From Streptomyces akebiae (lineage in GTDB: Bacteria > Actinomycetota > Actinomycetes > Streptomycetales > Streptomycetaceae): a DNA stretch of 64,000 nt. Location of the stretch: assembly GCF_019599145.1 (NCBI RefSeq), contig NZ_CP080647.1:4898001-4962000 (forward strand), in the 5' to 3' direction. Shown here piece by piece: positions 55,300 to 63,129 of this stretch (within the stretch, counting starts at the first letter, position 1; the number at the start of each line of letters is the position of its first letter). A model generated the notes under the pieces. That model saw only the letters and a list, made by a program, of their open reading frames with translations, searched no databases and was not told the origin of the DNA. The position numbers and the translations under genes were made by a program.

Positions 55300-56245
55300 A
55301 GGCGGAGGCGGCGAGGGCTCCGGTGCGGCTGGTGGGGCGCCCCCGTGCCTCGTCCGAGGAGCCCTCCTCGGACGAGTTCTCGTCGGAGGGTGCCTTCGTG
55401 TCCTTCTTCTCCTGCTGCTGCTTCGGGTCCTTGTCCTGCTTCGGGTCCTTCTTCGGGTCCTTCTTCTCGTTCTTCTTCTCCGTCTGTTCCTTCAGGAGGG
55501 CCTGGAGGCGTTTGATGCCGGCCTGGGCGGCCTCCGTGGTGGCCGTGTCGTCGATGCCGTAGAGGCCGCCGTGGGTGAGGAGGGCCGCGGTGTCGCCGAC
55601 GCGTACGGTGGCCAGGTCGAGGGTGAGGGCGCTGTCCTCGCCCTCCACGTCACCGCTGACGATCAGCCGCAGGCCCTGGCGGGCGTCACCGAGGTTGCCG
55701 GGCAGTTCGACGGGGGCGACCTCGGCGCCGTACTCCCGCCCCTGGACCCCGGTGATGGTGAACTCCTCGCAGGTGCCGATGAGTTGACCGAGGCGGCGGA
55801 GCCGGGCGTCGACGTCGGCCTTGTCGTACGCGCCGACCTGGTAGCGCAGTTGGGCGCCGTACTCGTAGTCGTCGAAGCCGGTGACGGCCGTGCCGCCCTT
55901 GGGCTCGCCGAGGACGTCCTCGGCGTAGACCGCGTCGAGGAGTGCCTGGCACTCGGGGCGGTCGGTGCGGCCCTTGAGGAGGCCGTCCCGCCAGGTCGCC
56001 GCACCCTGGGTGCCGGACCAGGCGTCGCCGAGGTCGTCCTGGCGGAGCAGGGCGCTCCGGGCCCGGGCGTCGGTGAGTGCGGGGGTCGCCGGGGCGGTGG
56101 GGGAGGCGGAGGCCGTGGTCTCGTCGACGGAGGCGGCCTCGGGGAAGCCGCGGGGGTGCCCGGGGTCGTCCACGACGCAGGCCGCCGCCCCCGCGAGCAT
56201 CCCTAGGGCCATGACCCGGGCGAGAACACGGTACGGACGACGCAT
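55277..56245 (-). CDS. Exported protein with Lys/Glu-rich tail
   Basis: A 322-residue exported protein. The N-terminus (RVMALGMLAGAAACVVDD) could be a lipoprotein signal with a weak lipobox. The globular part (about 60-235) starts LLRQDDLGDAWSGTQGA and includes PECQALLDAVYAED and GTCEEFTITG, resembling PknH-type sensor-like domains. The last 85 residues are low complexity: KK/EKKDPKKDPKQ then Ser/Glu. GGGAGG precedes the ATG. Function unknown. Confidence 0.7.
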   Translation of the reverse strand: MRRPYRVLARVMALGMLAGAAACVVDDPGHPRGFPEAASVDETTASASPTAPATPALTDARARSALLRQDDLGDAWSGTQGAATWRDGLLKGRTDRPECQALLDAVYAEDVLGEPKGGTAVTGFDDYEYGAQLRYQVGAYDKADVDARLRRLGQLIGTCEEFTITGVQGREYGAEVAPVELPGNLGDARQGLRLIVSGDVEGEDSALTLDLATVRVGDTAALLTHGGLYGIDDTATTEAAQAGIKRLQALLKEQTEKKNEKKDPKKDPKQDKDPKQQQEKKDTKAPSDENSSEEGSSDEARGRPTSRTGALAASASTPPASA

Positions 56246-56382
56246 GGCGGAGCCTCCCGAGAGCACGACGTTGCCGTTCCTACGCCAACACCGCTCGGGC
56301 CCGCCCACCAGCGGGACAAGGGCGTACGGGTGAGGTGGTCCCCCGGACGGCGGCAGGGCTTCTCGGGTACGTGGGCGCCCGG

Positions 56383-57243
56383 TCAGCCCCGGGGCGTGGG
56401 GGTGGGGGAGGGAGTGGGGGCCGTCGAGGGCGGGGTGGGGGTCGTGCCCCGGATCTCCACGGTCGCGCCCTTGTCGAGGCGGTCGTACAGCCAGCGGGCG
56501 TCCGTGGTGCGCAGGCCGATCCAGCCGGAGGTGGTGTCGTAGTTGCCGGGGGCCTTCTCGTTGTCGGAGAGGGCGGCGATCCAGACCGCGGTGGAGCCCG
56601 GGATCCGGGTCGGAGCTTCGCTCGTCCGCCCGTCCTCGCCGGTCCCGTCGGTCGGCTCGGGCGTGCCGGTCGGGTCGGTCCCGTCGGTCGGGTCGGTCCC
56701 GTCGGTCGCCGCAGCCTGGTCCGATTCGCCGGCGGCACCCGGCGCACCCGTAGTACCCGTGGCGCCCGTGGCGCCCGTCGTGACCGGGGCCAGTTCCAGG
56801 ACCCACATCAGCTTCACGTCGTACTCGTCGTCGAAGCCGACCGTCGCCGCGTGGACGACCTTGACGTCGGCCTTGGCGGTGACGGTCATCCGGCCCGTCG
56901 GGGTCGGTGTCTCCAACCTGCCCGCCGAGATGGGCAGTTCGCGCCCGGAGACGGCGAGGACGCGGCGCGAGAGGTCCACCGTGGCGTCGGGGGCGTCGGC
57001 CGTCGCACTGGGCGGGACGCTCGCGGCCGTGGCGGGGCTCTGCTCGGTGCCGTGCGAGACGGCGTTCAGGGTGAGGACCGCTGCCAGGCCCGCCGCCGCG
57101 CAGCCGCCCGCGACCGCGGCCGTCGTACGGCGCCGCCGACGACGACGTCCGGCGGTGGCGCGGACCTCGGCGCCGGACCCGGGCGGCGGGGACTCGGCGG
57201 TCGCGGCCAACTCGCGCAGCCGGACGGTGAGTTCATCGGACAC
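56383..57243 (-). CDS. Membrane-anchored degenerate YkuD-fold protein, sigma-operon partner
   Basis: A 286-residue protein. An N-terminal cytoplasmic segment (DELTVRLRELAATAESPP) sits where anti-sigma factors bind sigma, then an Arg-rich patch and one membrane helix (VAGGCAAAGLAAVLTL, about 42-60). The outer domain follows L,D-transpeptidases: ELPISAGRLETPTPTGRM, and near the end TSGWIGLRTTDARWLYDRL. Active YkuD proteins have SHGC at that last point; here SGWIG lacks both catalytic histidine and cysteine. A Gly/Thr/Pro/Asp linker lies near 165-215. The GTG start overlaps the sigma gene by 11 bases and has AAGGAGG, so it is likely a coupled anti-sigma-like partner. Confidence 0.75.
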   Translation of the reverse strand: MSDELTVRLRELAATAESPPPGSGAEVRATAGRRRRRRRTTAAVAGGCAAAGLAAVLTLNAVSHGTEQSPATAASVPPSATADAPDATVDLSRRVLAVSGRELPISAGRLETPTPTGRMTVTAKADVKVVHAATVGFDDEYDVKLMWVLELAPVTTGATGATGTTGAPGAAGESDQAAATDGTDPTDGTDPTGTPEPTDGTGEDGRTSEAPTRIPGSTAVWIAALSDNEKAPGNYDTTSGWIGLRTTDARWLYDRLDKGATVEIRGTTPTPPSTAPTPSPTPTPRG

Positions 57244-57736
57244 GGCCGTCCTCCTTCGCACCCTTGCCGGGGCCCAGTTCGCGCGCCAGCGCCGCCCGGC
57301 CTCGGGACAGCCGGGCCTTGACCGTGCCCACGGGGGCACCGGTCTCGGAGGCTACCTCCTCGACACTCAAGTCGCACAGATGGTGCAGAACCACTGCCAT
57401 CCGCTGGGCCTCCGGAATCCTGCGCAACGCCTCGACCAGCACCGCTCGCTCGGGATCGGGTCCCGGCGCGTGCTCCGGGGGCGGATCGCGACGCACCAGC
57501 TCCAGCCAGCGGCGCGCCCGGCGCCACCGGCTCACCGCGAGCCGCATCGCCACCGTCCTGATCCACGCCTCGGGCGCCCCTTCCGCGAGGAAGTCCCGCC
57601 GCCGGTCCCAGGCCCGTACGAAGGCCTCCTGCACCACGTCCTGCGCCTCGCCGTGGTCCCCGGTGAAGGCGTAGAGCTGGCCGGTCAGACGAGGGAACGC
57701 GGTGGCGTAGAACGCGTCGAACTCTTCCTCGGTCAT
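57233..57736 (-). CDS. ECF sigma factor, SigE-like family
   Basis: A 167-residue sigma factor. Region 2 reads FDAFYATAFPRLTGQLYAFTGD, then AQDVVQEAFVRAWDRR. Region 4 reads RIPEAQRMAVVLHHLCDLSVEEVA, then GAPVGTVKARLSRGRAAL. It matches the Streptomyces SigE-type ECF subgroup. It is translationally coupled to the degenerate YkuD protein. The start MTEEEF was chosen by homology; an ATG 12 codons upstream (57772) is possible. Confidence 0.9.
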   Translation of the reverse strand: MTEEEFDAFYATAFPRLTGQLYAFTGDHGEAQDVVQEAFVRAWDRRRDFLAEGAPEAWIRTVAMRLAVSRWRRARRWLELVRRDPPPEHAPGPDPERAVLVEALRRIPEAQRMAVVLHHLCDLSVEEVASETGAPVGTVKARLSRGRAALARELGPGKGAKEDGRVR

Positions 57737-57862
57737 GCCCCCGCCGTTGTCCGAAGTCCCGTGCATCGCCATGCAACCCGGTCGCCCCCGTCGTGCGTAC
57801 AGGTCCCGAACGTACGCCGCAGCCCATCGAAACACATCGCCGTAGGCAACTGGGGGGAGACC

Positions 57863-58948
57863 ATGGCCAAGGGGAGCAGGACCACGGGGAACAGGGGCAG
57901 GAGGAGCGAGGCCGGGGCCGGAGGGAGTCGGCTCGGCGGGAGCGGGGCCGGGAGGAGCCGGGGTGCCGGCGCGAAGCCGCGTCGGCGTCTCGTGCACGTG
58001 ATCGCCGCGACGGCCGCGTGCGCGGTCGCGTTCGCGCTCACGGGCTGCGCGGGGAGCGGGGAGGGAGTGCGGGTCGAGGGTCCGAGCGAGATACCGAGAT
58101 CCCAGGCCGAGGCGGACGCGCAAGGGGACGCGCAGGGGGACGCGCAGGGGAAGAACCTGAACGCGGGGGCCCGTCCCGCGCCGCTGCCGGCCTTCGACGG
58201 CGTGCGGGTGAACATCGCCGAGGGACAGACCGTGGGCGTCGGCATGCCGATATCCGTCACCTTCGCCCTCCCGGTCCCCGCAGCCGAACGCGCTGCGGTG
58301 GAAAGGCAGTTGAGGGTCACCATGGACGTCGACGCCGAAGGCTCCTGGAGCTGGGTCAAGGACCGTACCCTCGCGGACGGGCAGCGCGTCGACTTCCGCC
58401 CGCGCACCTACTGGCAGCCCGGCACGAAGGTCACCGTCGAGGTCGGCGCGGGCCTCACCCGGCACTTCACCATCGGCCGCTCGCTGATCGCCACGGTCGA
58501 CGTCCGCCGCCACACCATGACCGTCGAGAAGGACGGCCGCACCCAGCGCGTCCCGATCACCGCGGGCGCGCCCGGCATGGAGACCTGGAACGGCACGATG
58601 GTCGTCTCCGACAAGCAGCGCCAGGTGTTCATGGACTCCCGCACGGTCGGCTACGGCGAGGAGTACGCCGACTGGTACTCCTACGCCGTCCACCTCACCG
58701 CCTCCGGCACCTACCTCCACGAGAACCCGAAGGCCACCACGTACGCGGGCCGGCAGAACGTCACCCACGGCTGCGTGGGCCTCGCGGACGACGGCACGGC
58801 GAAACGGTTCTACGACCAGGTCATCCCGGGGGACGTGGTGAAGGTGACCGGCTCGAAGGAGACCGTGGCCGTCGGGAACGGCTACGGCGACTGGAACCTG
58901 AGCTGGGAGCGGTGGCAGGAGGGCAGCGCACTGGGTCGAGGTGCCTGA
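57863..58948 (+). CDS. Lipoprotein L,D-transpeptidase with Ig-like domain
   Basis: A 361-residue envelope enzyme. A basic Gly/Arg-rich cytoplasmic head of about 45 residues precedes a lipoprotein signal (FALTGCAG). A GDAQGDAQG repeat linker, an Ig-like domain (VNIAEGQTVGVGMPISVTF, about 115-205) and the YkuD domain follow; the catalytic motif is NVTHGCVGLADDG near 315. The layout matches mycobacterial LdtMt2-type enzymes making 3-3 cross-links. It is divergent from the SigE-type operon. The ATG has GGGGGGAG upstream. Confidence 0.88.
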   Translation: MAKGSRTTGNRGRRSEAGAGGSRLGGSGAGRSRGAGAKPRRRLVHVIAATAACAVAFALTGCAGSGEGVRVEGPSEIPRSQAEADAQGDAQGDAQGKNLNAGARPAPLPAFDGVRVNIAEGQTVGVGMPISVTFALPVPAAERAAVERQLRVTMDVDAEGSWSWVKDRTLADGQRVDFRPRTYWQPGTKVTVEVGAGLTRHFTIGRSLIATVDVRRHTMTVEKDGRTQRVPITAGAPGMETWNGTMVVSDKQRQVFMDSRTVGYGEEYADWYSYAVHLTASGTYLHENPKATTYAGRQNVTHGCVGLADDGTAKRFYDQVIPGDVVKVTGSKETVAVGNGYGDWNLSWERWQEGSALGRGA

Positions 58949-59088
58949 GAGAAACCGCCGAGAGAGGGCCGCCGGGAGGGAGCCGGAAGAAAATGTCCCG
59001 CCGGTGTCATCCGTCCCGTAGGCCTCCCGGGTTTCAGGAGTGTCAGACCAAGCACCTGGACCAACACACCTTTGGGGGTCGTCCGTTC

Positions 59089-59688
59089 ATGACCATGGCA
59101 CGGATGCACACACTCGTCGCCGCCGCAGCGCTGACCACGCTGCTGGCGGGGGCGTCTACGACGTCGTACGCCGCCTCGCGGGGGGAGGCGGCGCACGGCG
59201 CCGGTACGACGGTGGCGGTGGCGGAGGCCGCTGCCGCTTCGGCGGTGGCCAGGAAGGCGCCGACTCCGCGCATCGTCCAGGCCGGTGAACACGTCGTCGC
59301 CGCGCCGGGATTCGAGTTCTGGATGACGGAGGAGGGCAAGCACTGGCTGGAGCCGGACCTGCCCGACTTCCCGCAGTTCCGGAGCGTCGTCGACGGCAAC
59401 ATCGACCGGAGCCGGCCCGGAGTGTCGCTCCAGGCGTCCGCCTTCGAGGGGCGTTACTACCTCTCCGGCGTCTATTACGGGGGCAAGGGAACCGCCTCCC
59501 GCGTGGCGGTGCGGACGAGCACGGGCACGGTCCACGGCCAACTGATCGAGCTGCCGGGCAAGCCGGGCTGGGGCGTCTGGTACGCCATCGCCGACCTGCC
59601 CGCGGTGGACGACGGGCAGGAGTTCCTGCGCGGCGTGACCGTCCTCGACACCAAGGGCGGCGTCTACTCCCAGCTGCGCCTGCGCTGA
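59089..59688 (+). CDS. Secreted protein with domain shared with the sigma partner at 60401
   Basis: A 199-residue secreted protein; the signal peptide ends near TTSYAAS. The mature part (about 60-199) has FEFWMTEEGKHWLEP, FRSVVDGNIDRSRPGVSLQ, YLSGVYYGGKGTASRVAVRT and FLRGVTVLDTKGGVYSQL. The same blocks occur in order in the membrane protein encoded at 60401, so the two genes carry copies of one domain I cannot name. Here it is free outside the cell. The start MTMARMHT has GGGGG at a long distance; ATG at 59095 is an alternative. Confidence 0.75.
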   Translation: MTMARMHTLVAAAALTTLLAGASTTSYAASRGEAAHGAGTTVAVAEAAAASAVARKAPTPRIVQAGEHVVAAPGFEFWMTEEGKHWLEPDLPDFPQFRSVVDGNIDRSRPGVSLQASAFEGRYYLSGVYYGGKGTASRVAVRTSTGTVHGQLIELPGKPGWGVWYAIADLPAVDDGQEFLRGVTVLDTKGGVYSQLRLR

Positions 59689-59698
59689 CCCGCCGTGC

Positions 59699-59735
59699 GG
59701 TGCGGGAGCGGGCGTGACCGTCCCGCTCCCGCACC
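59699..59735 (+). terminator. Terminator after the secreted domain gene
   Basis: GGTGCGGGAGCGGG (59699-59712) pairs with CCCGCTCCCGCACC (59722-59735) over a nine-base loop. It separates the secreted protein gene from the sigma operon. Confidence 0.75.
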
Positions 59736-59801
59736 GCCCGCTCCCCTTTCCTGTCCCGTTGTCGTTCCCGTTCCTGTTCCCGATCCCGAGGACCGTCGCC
59801 C

Positions 59802-60404
59802 GTGCCGCAGGAGAAACCCGGAGCACCGGAGGCCGGCGACTTCGCCGCGTACGCCACCGCCGCCTGGCCCCGTCTGGTGCGCACCGCGCACATGCTGACC
59901 GGCGACTTCCACGAGGCCGAGGACCTCGTGCAGACCACCCTGGCGAAGGTGTACGCCCGCTGGCGGCGCATACCCCGCGACGACGTCGACTTCTACGTAC
60001 GGCGCTCGCTGGTGAACAACAACATCAGCCGCGTACGGAAGAGACGCGTGGCGCACCTGCTGACCCCGTTCCTGCCCGAGCGGGTGCACGAGCGGCACGC
60101 CGGGCACGCCGAGTCGATCGCCCAACGGGTCGCCGTCACACAGGCGTTGGCCGCGCTGTCGGCCCGGCAGCGGTCCGTGCTGGTGCTCCGCTACTGGGAG
60201 GACCTCAGCGAGAGCGAGATCGCCCAGCTGCTGGGCTGCTCGCTCGGCACGGTCAAGACCCATGTGCGCCGGGGGCTGCAAGCGCTGCGCGCCCACCCCG
60301 AGTTCGCCGACGCGGCCCACGCGGACCGCCGCGGCCACGGCTCCGTCCCCTCCCTCCCGTTCGTCCCGGCGCCACCCTCACCCGTCCCCGGAGCCCGCCC
60401 ATGA
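59802..60404 (+). CDS. ECF sigma factor, SigE-like family
   Basis: A 200-residue sigma factor. Region 2 shows FAAYATAAWPRLVRTAHMLTGD and HEAEDLVQTTLAKVYARW. Region 4 shows ALSARQRSVLVLRYWEDLSESEIA and GCSLGTVKTHVRRGLQAL. It starts with GTG behind GAGGA. The stop overlaps the next gene's ATG (ATGA), the usual sigma/anti-sigma coupling. It is a second member of the subgroup also represented at 57233, in the opposite direction. Confidence 0.9.
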   Translation: MPQEKPGAPEAGDFAAYATAAWPRLVRTAHMLTGDFHEAEDLVQTTLAKVYARWRRIPRDDVDFYVRRSLVNNNISRVRKRRVAHLLTPFLPERVHERHAGHAESIAQRVAVTQALAALSARQRSVLVLRYWEDLSESEIAQLLGCSLGTVKTHVRRGLQALRAHPEFADAAHADRRGHGSVPSLPFVPAPPSPVPGARP

Positions 60405-61243
60405 ACCACCCGACCTCCGGGACCGGCCCGGACACCGCAGCGAAAACAGGCACAGAAACAGAAGCGGAAGCGGAAGCGGAAGCAGGGACGGGGGTAGAGG
60501 CAGGAATCGGCGACACCGGGCGGCGGCTGCGTGCGGCGTTCGCCGAGGCCGCGTACCAGCTCACGCCTCCGCCCGTACCGCTGGAGGCCATCGAGCGGGA
60601 GGGCCGCAGCCGTCGGCGACGACGCCGGGTCGCCGCGCTGAGCACGGGCTGCGGGCTGCTGCTGCTCCCGCTGGTGGCGGTGGTGGCCCTTCGCCCCGAC
60701 GGCCCTTCGGCCACGGTGCGGCCCATGGCCCCGCCGAACCCGAAGCCGAGCGCCTCCGCCTCGCCGCCGCCCACACGTCTCTCCACCCCCGTGACCGGGC
60801 TGGTGCGGGTCGTCGAGCCGGGCGAGAAGGTGCGCATCGGCGACGGCACCCGGATCTGGCTGACGGAGGAGGGCAAGTACGGGGACACGCCCGGCGTCTC
60901 CGAGGTACCCGAGTTCCGCAGCGTGGTCGACGGCAACATCGACATGAGCCGGCCCGGTGTCTCGGTGCAGGAGACCCCGCGGGGCCCCGAGAAGGTCTTC
61001 CTCACCGGCGTGTACCACGGCGGCCCGACCGTGGCGGCCGGCGTACGGATCGAGCTGTACGACGGCAGGATCTTCGACGGCACGGTCGTCCGGCTGGCCC
61101 GCAACAAGGAGTGGGGCGGCTGGTACCTGCTCGCGACCGTCGGGGAGGGCGTCTCGAACCCCGAGCACCTGCGGGGCATCACCCGCAAGGTCACGGTGTA
61201 CGACAAGGACGGCGGCGTGGTCGCCTCGCAGGACCTCGGCTGA
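60401..61243 (+). CDS. Membrane protein coupled to sigma factor, external domain shared with the 59089 protein
   Basis: A 280-residue single-pass protein. The cytoplasmic part contains a TETEAEAEAEAG run and RLRAAFAEAAYQLTPPPVPLEAI, which is placed like an anti-sigma segment. The membrane helix (VAALSTGCGLLLLPLVAVVAL) follows an Arg patch. The external domain (about 135-280) has TRIWLTEEGKYGDTPG, FRSVVDGNIDMSRPGVSVQ, VFLTGVYHGGPTVAAGVRIEL and GITRKVTVYDKDGGVV. These align with the secreted protein two genes upstream. I infer an anti-sigma-like receptor; there is no ZAS motif. Confidence 0.78.
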   Translation: MNHPTSGTGPDTAAKTGTETEAEAEAEAGTGVEAGIGDTGRRLRAAFAEAAYQLTPPPVPLEAIEREGRSRRRRRRVAALSTGCGLLLLPLVAVVALRPDGPSATVRPMAPPNPKPSASASPPPTRLSTPVTGLVRVVEPGEKVRIGDGTRIWLTEEGKYGDTPGVSEVPEFRSVVDGNIDMSRPGVSVQETPRGPEKVFLTGVYHGGPTVAAGVRIELYDGRIFDGTVVRLARNKEWGGWYLLATVGEGVSNPEHLRGITRKVTVYDKDGGVVASQDLG

Positions 61244-61259
61244 GCCCACGGGCACGGGG

Positions 61260-61508
61260 TCACCGCTTCTCGTACGGGTTCTCCGGCTCTGCCGCCCGCC
61301 GCACCGAAGCGGCGTCCAGGACCGGGGGCCAGGCCTCGCCCGATGCCGGCGCTCCCTCGGGTGCCAGGTGCCGGTGACGGTGACCCCGGTGTCGGCGGCC
61401 GGGCGTCGGCGCCCCGGATCTCGACCCTGTAGGGGCTGGCGTCGGCGGCGCGGCAGGAGACGAGGAGCCGGACGGTATGGAGCGGGGCTGTGCGGTGGAC
61501 CGGAATCG
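61260..61508 (-). pseudogene. C-terminal fragment of a TIGR03943-type permease subunit, frameshifted
   Basis: On the minus strand one frame reads TIPVHRTAPLHTVRLLVSC and RAADASPYRVEIRGADA. A second frame reads GVTVTGTWHP and a third reads EGAPASGEAWPPVLDAAS then VRRAAEPENPYEKR before TGA at 61260. Stitched together these resemble the end of TIGR03943/YcgQ-type proteins (xSCCAADA, VTGTWHP, PVLDAxSV, NPYEKR). At least two frameshifts and loss of the N-terminus make it a remnant. It abuts the stop codon of the XRE-TPR gene. Confidence 0.5.
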
Positions 61509-62861
61509 TCAAAGAGGCGGCTGTGCGGGCGCCGGGCCGAGCGTCGTGGTGCCGGGGGCCGTGCGGTGGCCGAGGCCCGTGCGGTAGGCGTCGAGGGCGG
61601 CCTCGACGCGGCCGGTGCGGCGGTACAGGTCCCCGAGCAAGCGGCACAGGTCGGCCAGGTCACCGGCGGCACCGGCCCGCTCCAGCAGGCTCAGCGCCCG
61701 TACGTAGTGCTCCTCGGCGGCGTCCGCGTCCCGCCGGTCCTCGGCGATGATGCCGAGCAGACGGTGCGCGGCGGCGGAGTGCAGGGCGCCGCGTTCGGAG
61801 CTGAGGTCGCTGAGGACCTCGTGGAGCAGTTCGGCGGCCTCCTCGGACTTGCCCCGGCGGTGCAGCACGTCGGCGAGTTCGACGGCTACCTGGCTGGTGT
61901 AGAGGGCGGCACGCTTGGCGGAGAGCATCCGGCGGGCCTCGCGCAGTTCCTCCTCGGCGCGGGCGTAGTCGCCGTTCTGGGCGTGGAGGTAGCCGCGCAT
62001 CCAGTGGCAGTTGGCCAGCTCGGTGCGGATCTGAAGCTGCCGGTAGAGCTCGGAGGCCTTGGCGAGGGACGCGTCGGCCTCGGCGATCCGCCCCTCGGCG
62101 ATCATCGCCCGGGCGACCGAGCGGTGCATACGGGCGACGAGAGCCGGGTCACCGGACTGCGGGGCGAGCGCGAGGGCCAGCTCGGCGGCCTGGGCGGCGC
62201 GGGCGTGGGCGCCCATGTCCATGTAGGGGGCGATGACACCCGTGTAGAGGAGGAGCAGGGCGTCGGGGTCGTGCATGCCGTTGCGGTTGAGCTCGTCGAG
62301 CGTCGACTCGTACAGATAGCAGGAGTAGCGGAGTTCACCGGCGAGGTAGTGGGCGGTCGCGCGGCCGCGCAGGGCGGGGACACGGGCCGGCAGCGTGGCG
62401 TCGCCGAGCCGCTGCTCGGCCTGCTCGAACCGCAGTTGGGCGGTCTCCAGGTCACCGGTCTCCAGGGCGCATTCACCGAGGCCGAGCAGCGCGTCGGCCT
62501 GCTCGGCGACGAGGCCGTACTCCTCCGCCTCCGCCAGGACGACCGTGAACCCCTCGGCGGCGGCCTCGCCGGCACCGCTGGCGAGCGTGCGCTGGGCGCC
62601 GGTCAGCCGGAGCCGCAGCTCGGTGGCGAAGCCTGCGGGGCGTCCGGTGGCGAGTTCGTCGTAGCCGATGCCGAGCCGTTCGGCGATATGCCGCAGCGCG
62701 GGTTCCGAGGCCCGTACCCGGCCGGCCTCCAGGGTCGAGATGTACGCCGGGGTGTACGCCGGTTCCGCCAACTGCCGCTGTGTGAGGCCCCGTTCCGTCC
62801 GCAGTTGCTGCACTCTGCGCCCGATGACCTCGGGGTCGTCACGCTCGGCCATGCCTGCCAT
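61509..62861 (-). CDS. XRE helix-turn-helix regulator with TPR domain
   Basis: A 450-residue regulator. The N-terminal XRE domain (about 12-70) reads RRVQQLRTERGLTQRQLA and PAYISTLEAGRVRASEPALRHIAERL. The remaining 370 residues are tandem helical TPR repeats (for example AEQADALLGLGECALETGD, ADVLHRRGKSEEAAELLHEVL and LCRLLGDLYRRTGRVEAALDAY). XRE-TPR proteins of the RRNPP class in Firmicutes bind short exported peptides in the TPR groove; in actinomycetes the ligands are mostly unknown. It is divergent from a 32-residue peptide gene. MAERDD at 62852 is an alternative start, and neither has a clear ribosome site. Confidence 0.88.
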   Translation of the reverse strand: MAGMAERDDPEVIGRRVQQLRTERGLTQRQLAEPAYTPAYISTLEAGRVRASEPALRHIAERLGIGYDELATGRPAGFATELRLRLTGAQRTLASGAGEAAAEGFTVVLAEAEEYGLVAEQADALLGLGECALETGDLETAQLRFEQAEQRLGDATLPARVPALRGRATAHYLAGELRYSCYLYESTLDELNRNGMHDPDALLLLYTGVIAPYMDMGAHARAAQAAELALALAPQSGDPALVARMHRSVARAMIAEGRIAEADASLAKASELYRQLQIRTELANCHWMRGYLHAQNGDYARAEEELREARRMLSAKRAALYTSQVAVELADVLHRRGKSEEAAELLHEVLSDLSSERGALHSAAAHRLLGIIAEDRRDADAAEEHYVRALSLLERAGAAGDLADLCRLLGDLYRRTGRVEAALDAYRTGLGHRTAPGTTTLGPAPAQPPL

Positions 62862-62923
62862 GACGTAAGCATGCCAGTAACCCCGCTTACACCGGCCTTT
62901 TTGCCCAACTCCCCAACGTCCTC

Positions 62924-62979
62924 TTGCCGTTGGCAGGCCAAAGCCTTACGTTAAGTGACGCGTTAAGTGCGCTTAACTC
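62924..62979 (+). promoter_or_regulatory. Micropeptide promoter with triple TTAAG operator
   Basis: TTGCCG (62924-62929), a 17-base spacer and TACGTT (62947-62952) form the promoter. CGTTAAGTG occurs at 62949-62957 and 62961-62969, and an inverted copy CGCTTAACT follows at 62970-62978, so GTTAAG/CTTAAC is palindromic. The sites cover the -10 and start region. A separate inverted repeat, GTAAGC (62865-62870) with GCTTAC (62885-62890), lies next to the XRE-TPR start. Control by the XRE-TPR protein is the simplest reading. Confidence 0.6.
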
Positions 62980-63005
62980 ACCCGGTCAGCCGCAGGGAGG
63001 TCCCC

Positions 63006-63104
63006 GTGATCCGAGACCTGCTCACCCGCCACGCCCGCTCCGTCGCCGCCGCGCTCCTCGCGATCACCGCACTGATGACGGCGGCCAACGCGTTCCCCCG
63101 CTGA
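63006..63104 (+). CDS. 32-residue peptide, candidate exported signal
   Basis: A GTG start with AGGGAGG five bases upstream encodes VIRDLLTRHARS, then VAAALLAITALMTAANAFPR. That is a basic head, a hydrophobic core and a short polar end, like a signal peptide with a tiny mature part (for example after ALMTAANA or TAANA). A strong promoter with repeated operators precedes it, and it is divergent from an XRE-TPR regulator. It could be a signalling pro-peptide or a membrane micropeptide; function is inferred from context only. Confidence 0.55.
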   Translation: MIRDLLTRHARSVAAALLAITALMTAANAFPR

Positions 63105-63129
63105 CAGGGGTCGGTCGCCCTCCGTCGGC

